From Planobispora longispora (lineage in GTDB: Bacteria; Actinomycetota; Actinomycetes; Streptosporangiales; Streptosporangiaceae), in NCBI RefSeq assembly GCF_016863135.1, contig NZ_BOOH01000021.1:248001-312000 (forward strand): a stretch of DNA of 64,000 bases, read 5' to 3'. The notes under the pieces are model-generated. The model did not search any database. It saw only the letters and a program-made list of their open reading frames with translations, and was not told the origin of the DNA. A program made the translations under genes and the position numbers. This document shows positions 1-10,330 of the stretch, piece by piece; position 1 is the first letter of the stretch; every line of letters starts with the position of its first letter.

Positions 1-66
1 ACGCTGGACCGGATCGCCGGGGAGATGCGACGGCTCCGGGAGTCCCTGGGACGGCCGCCGCTCTGA
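1..66 (+). CDS. 3' end of an unidentified protein
   Basis: The first 22 codons read open in frame 1 and end in TGA; the gene begins upstream of the window. The visible peptide, ending in GRPPL, is Arg/Glu-rich and helical in character (an RIAGEMRRLRESL stretch), but too short to identify. It is followed by GC-rich hairpins that could end its transcript. The assignment rests only on the open frame and actinomycete codon use (G/C third positions), so confidence is modest. Confidence 0.5.
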   Translation, partial: TLDRIAGEMRRLRESLGRPPL

Positions 67-156
67 CGCCGCTCTGACGCCCCTCCGCGTCGTTCCGGCT
101 CGCCTCTCCGACGCCTCCGAGAGTCGTTCCGGGTCCGAGTTCCGGGCCGCCTCCTG

Positions 157-173
157 ACGCCCCTCCGGGGCGT
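157..173. terminator. hairpin after the partial first gene
   Basis: ACGCCCC-TCC-GGGGCGT forms a perfect 7-bp stem with a 3-nt loop. It lies inside the second copy of a 25-bp imperfect direct repeat (74-98 and 154-178, two mismatches). The first copy can also fold (GACGC/GCGTC). No T-run follows, as is usual in actinomycetes. It lies between the partial gene and the converging DUF1707 gene, so it may serve both strands. Confidence 0.45.
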
Positions 174-261
174 TCCGGGCCGCTCCGGCGTGTTTCCCCG
201 ACCTGCCGGCGCGGCGCGTCCGTGTGACGCGCCGCACGGGAGGGATCCCGGCGCCGGGAGG

Positions 262-864
262 CTAGAAGGCGCCGGGGCGGCTGGGCCGGCGGGCGTGGCC
301 CCGGTGGCGGACCACCCGCAGCAGCGTCACCGCCAGCCAGGCCAGGAAGAGGAACTTCAGCACCCCGAACCCGGCGACGGCCACTCCGGCGACCAGCAGC
401 ACCAGCAGCAGCGGCGCGACGGGCGGCCCGCCCCGGCGGGCCATCGGGTGCCGGTGCCAGCCGCCGTGCCGTGCCGCGTGCCGGTGCCAGGCGGCGTGTC
501 GTTCCGCGTGCCGGCGCCAGGCCTCCCGCCGCTGCTCCCGCCACATCGCCTTCCACTGCGCCCGCTCCGCACGCCAGGCCGCGTGCGCCGCCCCGGGGCC
601 GGCGAGCACGCCGTACCGGAAGGCTCCGTCCCGGAAGGCGTCCCCGGGAACGCCGCGGCGGGCGTCGGCGGGCGGTTCGTACGGGTCGGGGAGGTTCTCC
701 TGGGCCCGGGCGAGGTCGCCCCCGGTGCGGGCGGACAGGGCCAGGCCGAGACGCTCGTCGAGCTCCTCGTGGGTCAGGCGGCCGTGGGCGTAGTGCTCGC
801 GCAGCACCGCCATCGCCGCATCGCGTTCCGCGTCTCCGACGCGGAGGTCGTCCCGGGGGGTCAT
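262..864 (-). CDS. DUF1707 (SHOCT-like) domain membrane protein
   Basis: A 200-residue protein. The N-terminus (about residues 5-60, with RVGDAERDAAMAVLREHYAHGRL and EELDERL) is the DUF1707 domain common in actinomycete membrane and regulatory proteins, whose function is not established. The middle is rich in His, Arg and Trp. A hydrophobic stretch at about 150-180 (LLLVLLVAGVAVAGFGVLKFLFLAWLA, cut here for length) should span the membrane, followed by a basic tail. The start has a clear GAGGAGC ribosome site. It lies 84 bp downstream of the PadR-type gene on the same strand, so the two may be co-transcribed and the PadR protein may control it. Function unknown. Confidence 0.8.
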   Translation of the reverse strand: MTPRDDLRVGDAERDAAMAVLREHYAHGRLTHEELDERLGLALSARTGGDLARAQENLPDPYEPPADARRGVPGDAFRDGAFRYGVLAGPGAAHAAWRAERAQWKAMWREQRREAWRRHAERHAAWHRHAARHGGWHRHPMARRGGPPVAPLLLVLLVAGVAVAGFGVLKFLFLAWLAVTLLRVVRHRGHARRPSRPGAF

Positions 865-948
865 GTGTGCTCCTCGTCATCGTGGAAATGGAATCGGTAT
901 GGAAACGCCCTCGGCGGGCCGACCCCCGGGGGGTGGGCCCGCCGTCCT

Positions 949-1725
949 CTACTCGTCGGCGGGGTCGCCCTCGGCGAGGATCTGATAGAGCTTGCGGCGC
1001 GTCTCGATCAGCTGCTGGCGCGCCTGCCGGATCTGCGCCTCGCTCCCGGTCTGCAGGATCTGCAGCATGGCGAACCCGGACTGGCGGGCCAGGTCCATCA
1101 GCTCCCGGGTGGTGTCGTCGACGTCGGGCGTCATCTCCTCCCACGGCGCGCGCACCTCGTCGGGGTGCGCGGTGACGTAGGCCCGGCCCTCCTCGGTGAG
1201 GCGGAAGGTCTTGCGGCCGTCGTTCTCCTCGGCCAGGACCAGGCCCTCGTCGGTGAGCTGCTGAAGCGCCGGGTAGACCGCGCCGGGGCTGGGCTTCCAC
1301 CCGCCCTGGCTCCGCTCGGCGATCTCCTGGATGATCTGGTAGCCGTTGCGCGGCTCCTCGGAGAGCAGCGCCAGGATGGCGGCGCGGACGTCGCCCCGCT
1401 TGGCCTTGCGGCCCCGGCCGAACGGCGGCCGCCCGCCCCAGGAGCCGCCGCGCCCCGGGCCGCCCCAGGGACCGCGCCCGAAGTCCCAGGGGAAGCCGCC
1501 CCAGGGGCCGCCCCGATGGCCGCGGTGGCGGTGCTCGTGCGGGCCGCCCTCGTATGGGCCGCCCTCGCGCGGGCCGGGCGGACCGTGCCGCCCCGGCGCG
1601 CCCGCCTGATGCCGGCTCTCGTTCACGGCGCGCCATGCCTCCCTGGCGGCGCGCTTCATCTGGCGGCGGATCTCACGCGGGTCCGTGCCCGCCCAGCGGT
1701 CGCCCATCGAGTGTGCGTATGTCAT
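949..1725 (-). CDS. PadR-family transcriptional regulator
   Basis: A 258-residue protein. Residues about 120-200 form a PadR winged helix (RGDVRAAILALLSEEPRNGYQIIQEI, then a GAVYPALQQLTDEGLV recognition region). A C-terminal helix follows. Residues 30-115 are a long Gly/Pro/His/Arg-rich, probably disordered extension that ordinary PadR proteins lack; it contains repeated RGG/HRG-like stretches. I placed the start at 1725, where GGAGGAACGAC precedes ATG, rather than at an upstream in-frame ATG at 1755. An inverted repeat upstream (1764-1790) is a plausible self-operator. PadR proteins usually repress a nearby gene until a ligand binds; the DUF1707 gene just downstream is the obvious co-regulated partner. 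Confidence 0.85.
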   Translation of the reverse strand: MTYAHSMGDRWAGTDPREIRRQMKRAAREAWRAVNESRHQAGAPGRHGPPGPREGGPYEGGPHEHRHRGHRGGPWGGFPWDFGRGPWGGPGRGGSWGGRPPFGRGRKAKRGDVRAAILALLSEEPRNGYQIIQEIAERSQGGWKPSPGAVYPALQQLTDEGLVLAEENDGRKTFRLTEEGRAYVTAHPDEVRAPWEEMTPDVDDTTRELMDLARQSGFAMLQILQTGSEAQIRQARQQLIETRRKLYQILAEGDPADE

Positions 1726-1763
1726 GTCGTTCCTCCGAAGGTTCGCGATCGCCATTCGATCGC

Positions 1764-1790
1764 TCTCGACTCTTCAAAGATATATCGAGA
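1764..1790. promoter_or_regulatory. inverted repeat upstream of the PadR gene
   Basis: TCTCGA (1764-1769) and TCGAGA (1785-1790) form an inverted repeat with a 15-nt spacer containing an AT-rich core (AAAGATATA). It starts about 40 bp upstream of the PadR start, where an autoregulatory operator would be expected. Local base composition is far more AT-rich than the surroundings. Binding by this PadR protein is an inference. Confidence 0.4.
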
Positions 1791-2376
1791 ACATTCTTAT
1801 GACAACCCTCTGTCGTGGAACGCGTCTTCCTCGGGAAAGTCGCCGACCGTGACGATGGGGATACTGAGCGACAAGATGTCGCCCGTGCGGTCGAAGAAGT
1901 GAGATAGATCACTCGATTCTCGCCGGATTTCGGAACAAGCACCGAGACCTACACGTTACAAAGGACATAGACGGGATTCGTTCCGCGCCGGAAGGGCTGG
2001 GGGGTGCTTTCGGCACGGAACGGTCCCGTCTGTCGTTTCTCCTGCCGGAGGCTCTCGTCACAGGGAAATTTCCACCGCTGGACGGTTGTCGCGGGGAACT
2101 TCTACGGATCGGCGACCCGGGCGGCGCCGGGGTCCGCGACCGCCTCGACGGCGCCCGGAACCGCGGCGGTGACCTGTCGGTGGCCCCGCGGCGACCCATT
2201 GATGACCCGTCGGTGACCCGTCGGTCCTTGATCCCGCCCGGCCGCCGCGGAGTGCCGCGAAGCAGGACGGATGGGCCCGATCTGTCGGGTGACGGTGCAA
2301 GCCGGCGTCATCCCCCGAGGGGCGGCTTTGCCGTACAGTCGATCACTGTGATCGTGATGGTGGTGGTTGAGCGGTG
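1791..2376. other. 586-bp intergenic region without a supported gene
   Basis: This stretch lies between the PadR promoter and the YdjM-like gene. Reading frames crossing it lack ribosome sites and actinomycete codon bias, so I call none. It contains AT-richer patches around 1800-1960 and a short GACCCGTCGGT doublet near 2205-2225. At its right end a TACAGT box (2334-2339) is followed by a perfect palindrome (2341-2353). Confidence 0.4.
2334..2353 (+). promoter_or_regulatory. putative -10 box and palindromic operator before the YdjM-like gene
   Basis: TACAGT at 2334-2339 fits an actinomycete -10 hexamer. Immediately after it, GATCAC-T-GTGATC (2341-2353) is a perfect 13-bp palindrome covering the expected transcription start, 24 bp before the ATG. 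This is where a repressor would sit. The regulator is unknown. Confidence 0.45.
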
Positions 2377-3102
2377 ATGGGGCACACGCACGCGCTGACG
2401 GGGGCGATCGCCTGGCTGGGGGTGGCGCCGACGCTGGCCGCGCTGCCGCTGCTGACCGAGTCCTCCCGGTTCGTCGAGACCGGGATCATGGTGAACGCGA
2501 TGAACCCGGCCGAGTTCGTCGCGGGCGCGCTGATCTGCGCCGGGGCCGCGATGCTGCCGGACCTGGACCATCCCAGCGCGACGATCGCGCAGACCTTCGG
2601 CCCGGTCACCTGGGCGCTGAGCAAGGCGGTCAACTGGCTGGCCGGCGGGCACCGGCACGCCACGCACTCGCTGCTGTTCGCGGTGGGGGCCGGGTTCGGC
2701 GCCCACTATCTGGCCAACAGCCTCCCGCTCGGCCGGGACATCCTGGTCGTGCTGCTGATCGGCCTCGCCCTGCGGGCGATCGGCATCGGGGTCCCGGGCA
2801 AGAAGTTCGCCTCGGCGATGGTGAACATCGCCATGACCGCCGGGCTGTTCGCGGTGTTCCGCTCCGACAACGTGGGCTACGCCTGGCTGGGGCTGGCCGT
2901 CGCGATCGGGTGCCTGGTGCACGTGGTGGGGGACTGCTGCACCGAGAAGGGCTGCCCGGTCCTGTGGCCGATGAGGCAGCGCTGGCTGCTGCCGTGGAAG
3001 ATCGGCATCAAGACGGGCCGCGCCTTCGAGCAGAAGTTTCTCGCGCCGGTACTTTCCGTCGTCGTTCTGGGCCTGTTGTACTGGCGCCTCGTCCCGGCCT
3101 GA
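2377..3102 (+). CDS. metal-dependent hydrolase-like membrane protein (YdjM/DUF457 type)
   Basis: A 241-residue integral membrane protein. The N-terminal MGHTHALTGAIAWLG, the LPDLDHPSAT motif at about 65-75 and the GGHRHATHSLLF motif at about 90-100 are the conserved His/Asp signatures of the YdjM/LexA-regulated DUF457 family of inner-membrane metal-dependent hydrolases. A later HVVGDCCTEKGCPVLWP segment is also typical. About five or six hydrophobic helices are visible. ATG at 2377 follows an in-frame GTG at 2374; either could start translation. In other bacteria family members are often damage- or lipid-related, but the substrate is not known, and nothing here fixes its role. Confidence 0.8.
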   Translation: MGHTHALTGAIAWLGVAPTLAALPLLTESSRFVETGIMVNAMNPAEFVAGALICAGAAMLPDLDHPSATIAQTFGPVTWALSKAVNWLAGGHRHATHSLLFAVGAGFGAHYLANSLPLGRDILVVLLIGLALRAIGIGVPGKKFASAMVNIAMTAGLFAVFRSDNVGYAWLGLAVAIGCLVHVVGDCCTEKGCPVLWPMRQRWLLPWKIGIKTGRAFEQKFLAPVLSVVVLGLLYWRLVPA

Positions 3103-3118
3103 CCATACTGGTGGGTAA

Positions 3119-3158
3119 CTTGATGTCGAGATATCTGGGGGATATCTTGATGTCGAGA
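3119..3158 (+). promoter_or_regulatory. two direct copies of a TCTTGA-type dyad upstream of aconitase
   Basis: CTTGATGTCGAGA occurs at 3119-3131 and again at 3146-3158, 27 bp apart. The second copy extends to TCTTGA-TG-TCGAGA, a near-palindrome. Between them AGATATC and GATATCT form a further inverted repeat. The MarR-family regulator TamR of Streptomyces coelicolor is known to control aconitase in response to citrate and aconitate; this pair is a candidate site for a TamR-like protein, although I cannot confirm the motif from memory alone. Confidence 0.5.
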
Positions 3159-3187
3159 CAACCGCTGCAACCTGCGGGGGGCCGTCG

Positions 3188-3203
3188 GTTAGGCATACCT
3201 AAC
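3188..3203 (+). promoter_or_regulatory. DtxR/IdeR-like iron box upstream of aconitase
   Basis: GTTAGG-CATA-CCTAAC has perfect 6-bp arms. Its core TTAGGCATACCTAA agrees with the corresponding stretch of the DtxR/IdeR/DmdR iron box (TTAGGCTAACCTAA) at 12 of 14 positions. It lies about 90 bp before the aconitase start. Aconitase is an iron-sulfur enzyme, so iron-responsive control makes sense; in corynebacteria acn is tied to iron status through DtxR and RipA. Confidence 0.6.
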
Positions 3204-3241
3204 TGACGTGGGCACTTCCGCGGTGCGGCAGGATTTCAGTT

Positions 3242-3260
3242 GCGCCTCTGGACGAGGCGC
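3242..3260 (+). promoter_or_regulatory. 5'-leader hairpin before aconitase
   Basis: GCGCCTC-TGGAC-GAGGCGC is a perfect 7-bp stem with a 5-nt loop, ending 31 nt before the GTG start and upstream of the GAGGGAGG ribosome site. It would be in the mRNA leader. It could affect translation or mRNA stability; no function is shown by sequence. Confidence 0.35.
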
Positions 3261-3291
3261 GCAGACGACTTGGCGATGAGGGAGGCGAATC

Positions 3292-6033
<2,742 letters not shown>

Positions 6034-6042
6034 CGGGCAGCC

Positions 6043-6066
6043 GGGCGGGGCCGCGCGGCCCCGCCC
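6043..6066 (+). terminator. first hairpin after aconitase
   Basis: GGGCGGGGCCGC followed directly by GCGGCCCCGCCC forms a perfect 12-bp inverted repeat beginning 10 bp after the aconitase stop. It lacks a T-tract, as is common for intrinsic terminators in actinomycetes. Confidence 0.7.
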
Positions 6067-6083
6067 GCATCAGGAGGACCTCG

Positions 6084-6124
6084 GGCGGCCGCCCGGCGGG
6101 AACGCGTCCCGCCGGGCGGCCGCC
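6084..6124 (+). terminator. second, stronger hairpin after aconitase
   Basis: The arms at 6084-6101 and 6107-6124 are perfectly complementary over 18 bp, with loop ACGCG. It is 54 bp upstream of the TauE-like gene and backs up the hairpin at 6043-6066, isolating the two genes. Confidence 0.8.
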
Positions 6125-6177
6125 GTCGTTCCGGGCTCTTCGGGGCCCTTCCCGCGGCCGGGTCTACGGTCGCACGT

Positions 6178-6903
6178 ATGAGTGACGAGCTGCTGACATT
6201 GGGGCTGGCGGGGCTGGCGGTGTTCGCCGGGGCGGTCGTCCAGGGGGCGGTCGGGTTCGGGCTGGGGCTGGTGGCGGCCCCGATGATCACTATGCTGGCG
6301 CCCTCCGTCATGCCCGGGGCGATCCAGATGGTGAACGTCACATTGCCGCTGTTCACTCTCATGGCGGAGTGGCGCAGGGTGGACTGGAGGGGGCTCGGCT
6401 TCGCGGTGCTGGGCCGGCTGCCGGGCAGCTTCGTGGGCGGCCTGGTGGTCGTCTACGTCTCCACCCGCCTCCTGGGCGTCCTGGTGGCCGTGATGGTGCT
6501 GATCGCGGTGGTCCTCACCGTACGGGCGGCGGCCGTGCCGCGCACTCCCGCGACCCTGACGGGGGCCGGTTTCGTCTCGGGGATCACCGGCACCGCGACC
6601 GGGATCGGCGGCCCGCCGATCGCCCTCGTCTACCAGAACGCCAAGGGCCCGCAGATCCGGGCCACCCTGGCGATGTTCTTCTTCCTCAGCGCCGCGCAGT
6701 CGCTGGCGATCCTCGCGCTCCTGGGCCGGTTGCCGGTCGGGGCGGCGACGTTCGGGGCGGCGCTCGTCCCCTTCGTGATCGTGGGCTTCCTGGCCTCCGG
6801 GCCGCTCCGGCGCTATCTGGACGCCGGACGGGTCAGGACGGCGGTCCTCGTGGTGGTCACCCTCTCGGCCCTGGGGCTGATCGTGCAGAGCGCCCTGGGT
6901 TAA
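6178..6903 (+). CDS. TauE/SafE-family sulfite exporter-like membrane protein
   Basis: A 241-residue protein made almost wholly of hydrophobic segments (seven or eight helices). The first helix pair has the family pattern AVVQGAVGFGLGLVAAPMITML, and the second half repeats it as GFVSGITGTATGIGGPPIALVYQ, the internal duplication typical of TauE/SafE (DUF81) proteins. Members export or import small sulfur- or carboxyl-bearing anions such as sulfite and sulfoacetate. The substrate cannot be read from the sequence and there is no sulfur gene nearby. It appears to be transcribed alone, between the aconitase terminators and the xylose-type operon. Confidence 0.85.
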   Translation: MSDELLTLGLAGLAVFAGAVVQGAVGFGLGLVAAPMITMLAPSVMPGAIQMVNVTLPLFTLMAEWRRVDWRGLGFAVLGRLPGSFVGGLVVVYVSTRLLGVLVAVMVLIAVVLTVRAAAVPRTPATLTGAGFVSGITGTATGIGGPPIALVYQNAKGPQIRATLAMFFFLSAAQSLAILALLGRLPVGAATFGAALVPFVIVGFLASGPLRRYLDAGRVRTAVLVVVTLSALGLIVQSALG

Positions 6904-6918
6904 AGCCGCGTTTCTGGA

Positions 6919-6937
6919 TTGTTACCAGCCACAACAA
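6919..6937 (+). promoter_or_regulatory. candidate ROK operator upstream of the sugar ABC operon
   Basis: TTGTT-N9-AACAA forms an inverted repeat in an AT-rich patch about 170 bp before the binding-protein gene. A second AAACAACATTCAAC tract lies nearer at about 6992-7005. The operon ends with its own ROK regulator, so autoregulation through this region is likely. The exact contact bases are a guess. Confidence 0.4.
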
Positions 6938-7106
6938 ATTTTGGCCATCCGAGGGCTAGCGTTCCTGGCTGGCGGGGAATACGTTGCCGCAAACAACATT
7001 CAACGGCACGGCGCACCGCGACCCGGGGCGGCCGTACCGCTGACTCGGCATGCCGCACTTCATACCCCCCACTTCACGAAGTTCTCGAAGAAAGGACCCG
7101 TGCACC

Positions 7107-8225
7107 ATGCGCAAGGGGATCCTCAGCCTGACCGCCGCCGCCGCGGCCATGACCCTCGGTCTCACCGCCTGCGGGAGTGAGGGCGGCGACACCGGTGCCC
7201 AGGCCAGCCCGGCCCCCGGCGAGAGCAAGCCCGCCGCCGCCGGAAAGATCGGCGTCATCCTGCCGGACAGCAAGTCCTCCGCCCGCTGGGAGACCGCCGA
7301 CCGCAAGTACCTGGAGGAGGCGTTCAAGGCCGCGGGCGTGGCCTACGACATCCAGAACGCACAGGGTGACAAGACCCAGTTCCAGACCATCGCCGACCAG
7401 ATGATCACCAATGGGGCCACCGTCCTGATGATCGTCAACCTGGACAGCGGCACCGGCAAGGCCGTGCTCGAGAAGGCCAAGAGCCAGGGCGTGGCCACCA
7501 TCGACTACGACCGCCTGACCCTGGGCGGCGGCGCCGCCTACTACGTGAGCTTCGACAACACCAAGGTCGGCACCCTGCAGGGTGAGGGCCTGGTCAAGTG
7601 CCTCACGGACAAGAAGGCCGAGAAGCCGATCGTGGCCTACCTCAACGGCTCGCCGACCGACAACAACGCCACGCTGTTCAAGAACGGCTACGACGGCGTG
7701 CTCAAGCCCAAGTTCGACGCGGGCGAGTACGTCAAGGGCCCGGAGCAGTCGGTGGAGAACTGGGACAACACCAAGGCCGGAACGCTCTTCGAGCAGATGC
7801 TGACGGAGAAGCCGGACATCGCCGGCGTGCTGGCCGCCAACGACGGCCTCGGCAACGCCGCCATCACCGTGCTGAAGAAGAACAAGCTCAACGGGAAGGT
7901 CCCGGTCACCGGCCAGGACGCCACCGTGCAGGGCCTGCAGAACATCCTCGCCGGCGACCAGTGCATGACGGTCTACAAGGCGATCAAGAAGGAGGCCGAG
8001 GCGGCCTCCGCGCTCGCGATCGGGCTGGCCAAGGGTGAGAAGCCCGCGGCGACCGGCACGGTCAAGGACACCGAGAGCGGCGCGGACGTGCCCGCCGTCC
8101 TGCTCGACCCGCAGCCCATCTTCTTCGAGAGCGTCAAGGACGTCGTCGCCGACGGCTTCGTGACCAAGGAAGAGCTGTGCACCGGCGACTTCGCCGCCAA
8201 GTGCACCGAGGCCGGAATCCAGTAA
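7107..8225 (+). CDS. xylF: xylose-type ABC transporter, lipoprotein sugar-binding subunit
   Basis: A 372-residue periplasmic-binding-type lipoprotein. The signal sequence ends in the lipobox LTAC, giving lipidated Cys at about residue 21. The mature part starts GKIGVILPDSKSSARWETADRKYLEEAF, the classic N-lobe of the D-xylose/ribose (type I) binding-protein group, and contains VTGQDATVQGLQNI, the conserved ligand-lobe motif. I start at ATG 7107, preceded by AAGAAAGGA, not at an in-frame upstream ATG. It heads an operon with ATPase, permease and ROK genes in the same order as xylFGH next to rok7B7 in Streptomyces coelicolor (remembered comparison). Xylose is therefore the likely substrate, though not proven. 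Confidence 0.9.
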   Translation: MRKGILSLTAAAAAMTLGLTACGSEGGDTGAQASPAPGESKPAAAGKIGVILPDSKSSARWETADRKYLEEAFKAAGVAYDIQNAQGDKTQFQTIADQMITNGATVLMIVNLDSGTGKAVLEKAKSQGVATIDYDRLTLGGGAAYYVSFDNTKVGTLQGEGLVKCLTDKKAEKPIVAYLNGSPTDNNATLFKNGYDGVLKPKFDAGEYVKGPEQSVENWDNTKAGTLFEQMLTEKPDIAGVLAANDGLGNAAITVLKKNKLNGKVPVTGQDATVQGLQNILAGDQCMTVYKAIKKEAEAASALAIGLAKGEKPAATGTVKDTESGADVPAVLLDPQPIFFESVKDVVADGFVTKEELCTGDFAAKCTEAGIQ

Positions 8226-8235
8226 CGCGCCGTGA

Positions 8236-8270
8236 GGGTACGGCCGGCCGCCCCGGCGGCGGCCGTGCCC
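8236..8270 (+). terminator. intercistronic hairpin between binding protein and ATPase genes
   Basis: GGGTACGGCC (8236-8245) pairs with GGCCGTGCCC (8261-8270) with one G-U pair around a GC-rich loop. In sugar ABC operons a hairpin here usually causes partial termination or protects the upstream message, so that binding protein exceeds the membrane components. That role is inferred. Confidence 0.5.
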
Positions 8271-8292
8271 TCCCCGCATCCGAGGAGCAGCT

Positions 8293-9057
8293 ATGACCCC
8301 CGTACTGGAACTCCGCGGGATCGACAAGAGCTTCGGTCCCGTCCAGGTCCTGCACGACGTCGCCCTCACCGTCCGCGCCGGAGAGGTGACCGCGCTGGTC
8401 GGCGACAACGGCGCCGGCAAGTCCACCCTCGTCAAGTGCGTCGGCGGCATCCACCCGATCGACTCCGGCGAGTACCTCTTCGAGGGCAAGCCCGTCCACG
8501 TCCACAGCCCCCGTGAGGCCGCGGCGCTGGGCATCGAGATCGTCTACCAGGACCTCGCGCTCTGCGACAACCTCGACATCGTCCAGAACATGTTCCTCGG
8601 ACGAGAGAACAAGCGGGGCCTCGTCCTCGACGAGGACACCATGGAGGAGATGGCGGCCAGGACCCTGGCGAGCCTGTCGGTCAAGACCGTCAAGTCCATC
8701 CGCCAGCACGTCTCCAGCCTCTCCGGCGGCCAGCGGCAGACCGTCGCCATCGCCAAGGCCGTGCTCTGGAACAGCAAGGTCGTCATCCTCGACGAGCCGA
8801 CCGCGGCGCTCGGCGTCGCCCAGACCGCCCAGGTGCTGGAGCTGGTCCGCCGCCTGGCCGACCAGGGTCTCGCCGTGGTCCTCATCTCGCACAACATGAA
8901 CGACGTGTTCGCCGTGTCCGATCGGATCGCCGCGCTCTACCTCGGCCGGATGGCGGCCCAGGTGAAGACCTCCGACGTCACGCACTCGCAGGTCGTCGAA
9001 CTGATCACCTCCGGCCGGAGCGGGGACCTCGGCCTGACCAACGGAGTTCCGGCATGA
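8293..9057 (+). CDS. xylG: sugar ABC transporter ATP-binding protein
   Basis: A 254-residue ATPase with Walker A GDNGAGKST (about 37-45), Q-loop YQDLALCDNLD, signature LSGGQRQ (about 140) and Walker B VVILDEPTAALG. It powers the permease next to it. Most XylG/RbsA/MglA ATPases are about 500 residues with two ATPase domains; this one is a single-domain version of the kind found in actinomycete xylose-type systems. The start follows GAGGAGC, and the stop overlaps the permease start by 4 bp (ATGA), implying translational coupling. Confidence 0.92.
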   Translation: MTPVLELRGIDKSFGPVQVLHDVALTVRAGEVTALVGDNGAGKSTLVKCVGGIHPIDSGEYLFEGKPVHVHSPREAAALGIEIVYQDLALCDNLDIVQNMFLGRENKRGLVLDEDTMEEMAARTLASLSVKTVKSIRQHVSSLSGGQRQTVAIAKAVLWNSKVVILDEPTAALGVAQTAQVLELVRRLADQGLAVVLISHNMNDVFAVSDRIAALYLGRMAAQVKTSDVTHSQVVELITSGRSGDLGLTNGVPA

Positions 9058-10295
9058 CCGCCACCATCGAGCAGAAGCCCGAGGCCCCCTCGATCACTTC
9101 CAACGTCCGCGGCTACGCCGAGCGGGTCCGGGGCGGCGACATGGGCGCGCTGCCCGCGGTGCTCGGCCTGATCGTGCTCTGCACGGTCTTCGCGATCATG
9201 CGCCCGTCCTTCTTCACCGCGGGCAACTTCGCCAACCTGTTCACCCAGGGCGCGGCGGTCACCGTGATCGCCATGGGCCTGGTGTTCGTGCTCCTCCTCG
9301 GCGAGATCGACCTGTCGGCGGGCTTCGCCAGCGGCGTCTGCGCGGCGGTGCTCGCGATCCTGCTCGCCGAGCAGGGCCAGCCGTGGTACGTGGCGGCGCT
9401 CGCCGCGATCGCCGTCGGCACGGTGATCGGCGTCGTCCTCGGCACGCTCGTGGCCAAGCTCGGCATCCCCTCCTTCGTGGTGACGCTGGCCGCCTTCCTC
9501 GGCTTCCAGGGCCTGGTCCTGGTGCTGGTCGAGGGCGGCACGAACATCTCCGTCCGCGACGAGACGATCCTGGCGATCTCCAACAACAACCTCTCGCCCG
9601 TGCTGAGCTGGGGGATGCTGGCCATCGGGGTCGGCGGCTACGCCGCGATCCAGCTGCTGCGGGCCCGCAAGCGGAGCAGGCGCAACCTGGCCTCCGACCC
9701 GATCTCGCTGATCGCGGTCCGGGTGGGGGCGCTGGCCGCGCTCGGCGGTCTCGCCGTCTACGTCCTCAACCTGGAGCGCAGCCGCAACGCCGCGCTGGTC
9801 TCGCTCAAGGGCGTGCCGGTCGTCGTGCCGATCATCATCGTGCTCCTGGTGGTCTGGACGTTCGTGCTGCGCCGTACGGCCTTCGGCCGTCACCTGTACG
9901 CGGTCGGCGGCAACGCCGAGGCCGCGCGCCGGGCGGGCATCAACGTGGACCGGATGAAGATCAGCGCCTTCGTGATCTGCTCCTCCATGGCCGCCGTCGG
10001 CGGCATCATCGCGGCCTCCCGGGCCAGCTCGGTCGACCCGAACACCGGCGGCAGCAACGTGCTGCTCTACGCCGTGGGCGCGGCCGTGATCGGCGGGACC
10101 AGCCTGTTCGGCGGCAAGGGCCGGGTGCTGGACGCGGTCCTGGGCGGCGCGGTGGTCGCGGTCATCGAGAACGGCATGGGCCTGATGGGCTACGGCTCGG
10201 ACGTCAAGTTCATCGTCACCGGGTCGGTGCTGCTCCTGGCGGCGAGCGTGGACGCGCTGTCCCGCAAGCGGGCCGCCGCCACTGGGCTAAGGTGA
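9054..10295 (+). CDS. xylH: sugar ABC transporter permease
   Basis: A 413-residue permease of the ribose/xylose (BPD_transp_2) family with about ten hydrophobic helices. The motif GLVFVLLLGEIDLSAGFASGVCAAVLA (shortened here in sense) around residues 75-95 and the HLYAVGGNAEAARRAGINVDRMK loop at about 280-300 are the family's hallmarks. The long central loop carries a basic stretch (ARKRSRRN). It overlaps the ATPase gene by 4 bp and is followed 32 bp later by the ROK regulator gene, so all four are probably one operon. Confidence 0.92.
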   Translation: MTATIEQKPEAPSITSNVRGYAERVRGGDMGALPAVLGLIVLCTVFAIMRPSFFTAGNFANLFTQGAAVTVIAMGLVFVLLLGEIDLSAGFASGVCAAVLAILLAEQGQPWYVAALAAIAVGTVIGVVLGTLVAKLGIPSFVVTLAAFLGFQGLVLVLVEGGTNISVRDETILAISNNNLSPVLSWGMLAIGVGGYAAIQLLRARKRSRRNLASDPISLIAVRVGALAALGGLAVYVLNLERSRNAALVSLKGVPVVVPIIIVLLVVWTFVLRRTAFGRHLYAVGGNAEAARRAGINVDRMKISAFVICSSMAAVGGIIAASRASSVDPNTGGSNVLLYAVGAAVIGGTSLFGGKGRVLDAVLGGAVVAVIENGMGLMGYGSDVKFIVTGSVLLLAASVDALSRKRAAATGLR

Positions 10296-10330
10296 CCGGT
10301 GATCCTAACCCCCTGAAGGAACACCACGTG

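Noticed and set aside
190-1902. A 570-codon plus-strand frame over the DUF1707 and PadR genes.
   Set aside because: Low-complexity Pro/Ala/Gly product, no ribosome site; the minus strand has two recognisable families with good starts.
1791-1942. A minus-strand small gene upstream of PadR (89 codons).
   Set aside because: Ser/Arg-rich with no ribosome site, overlapping the PadR promoter; no codon bias.
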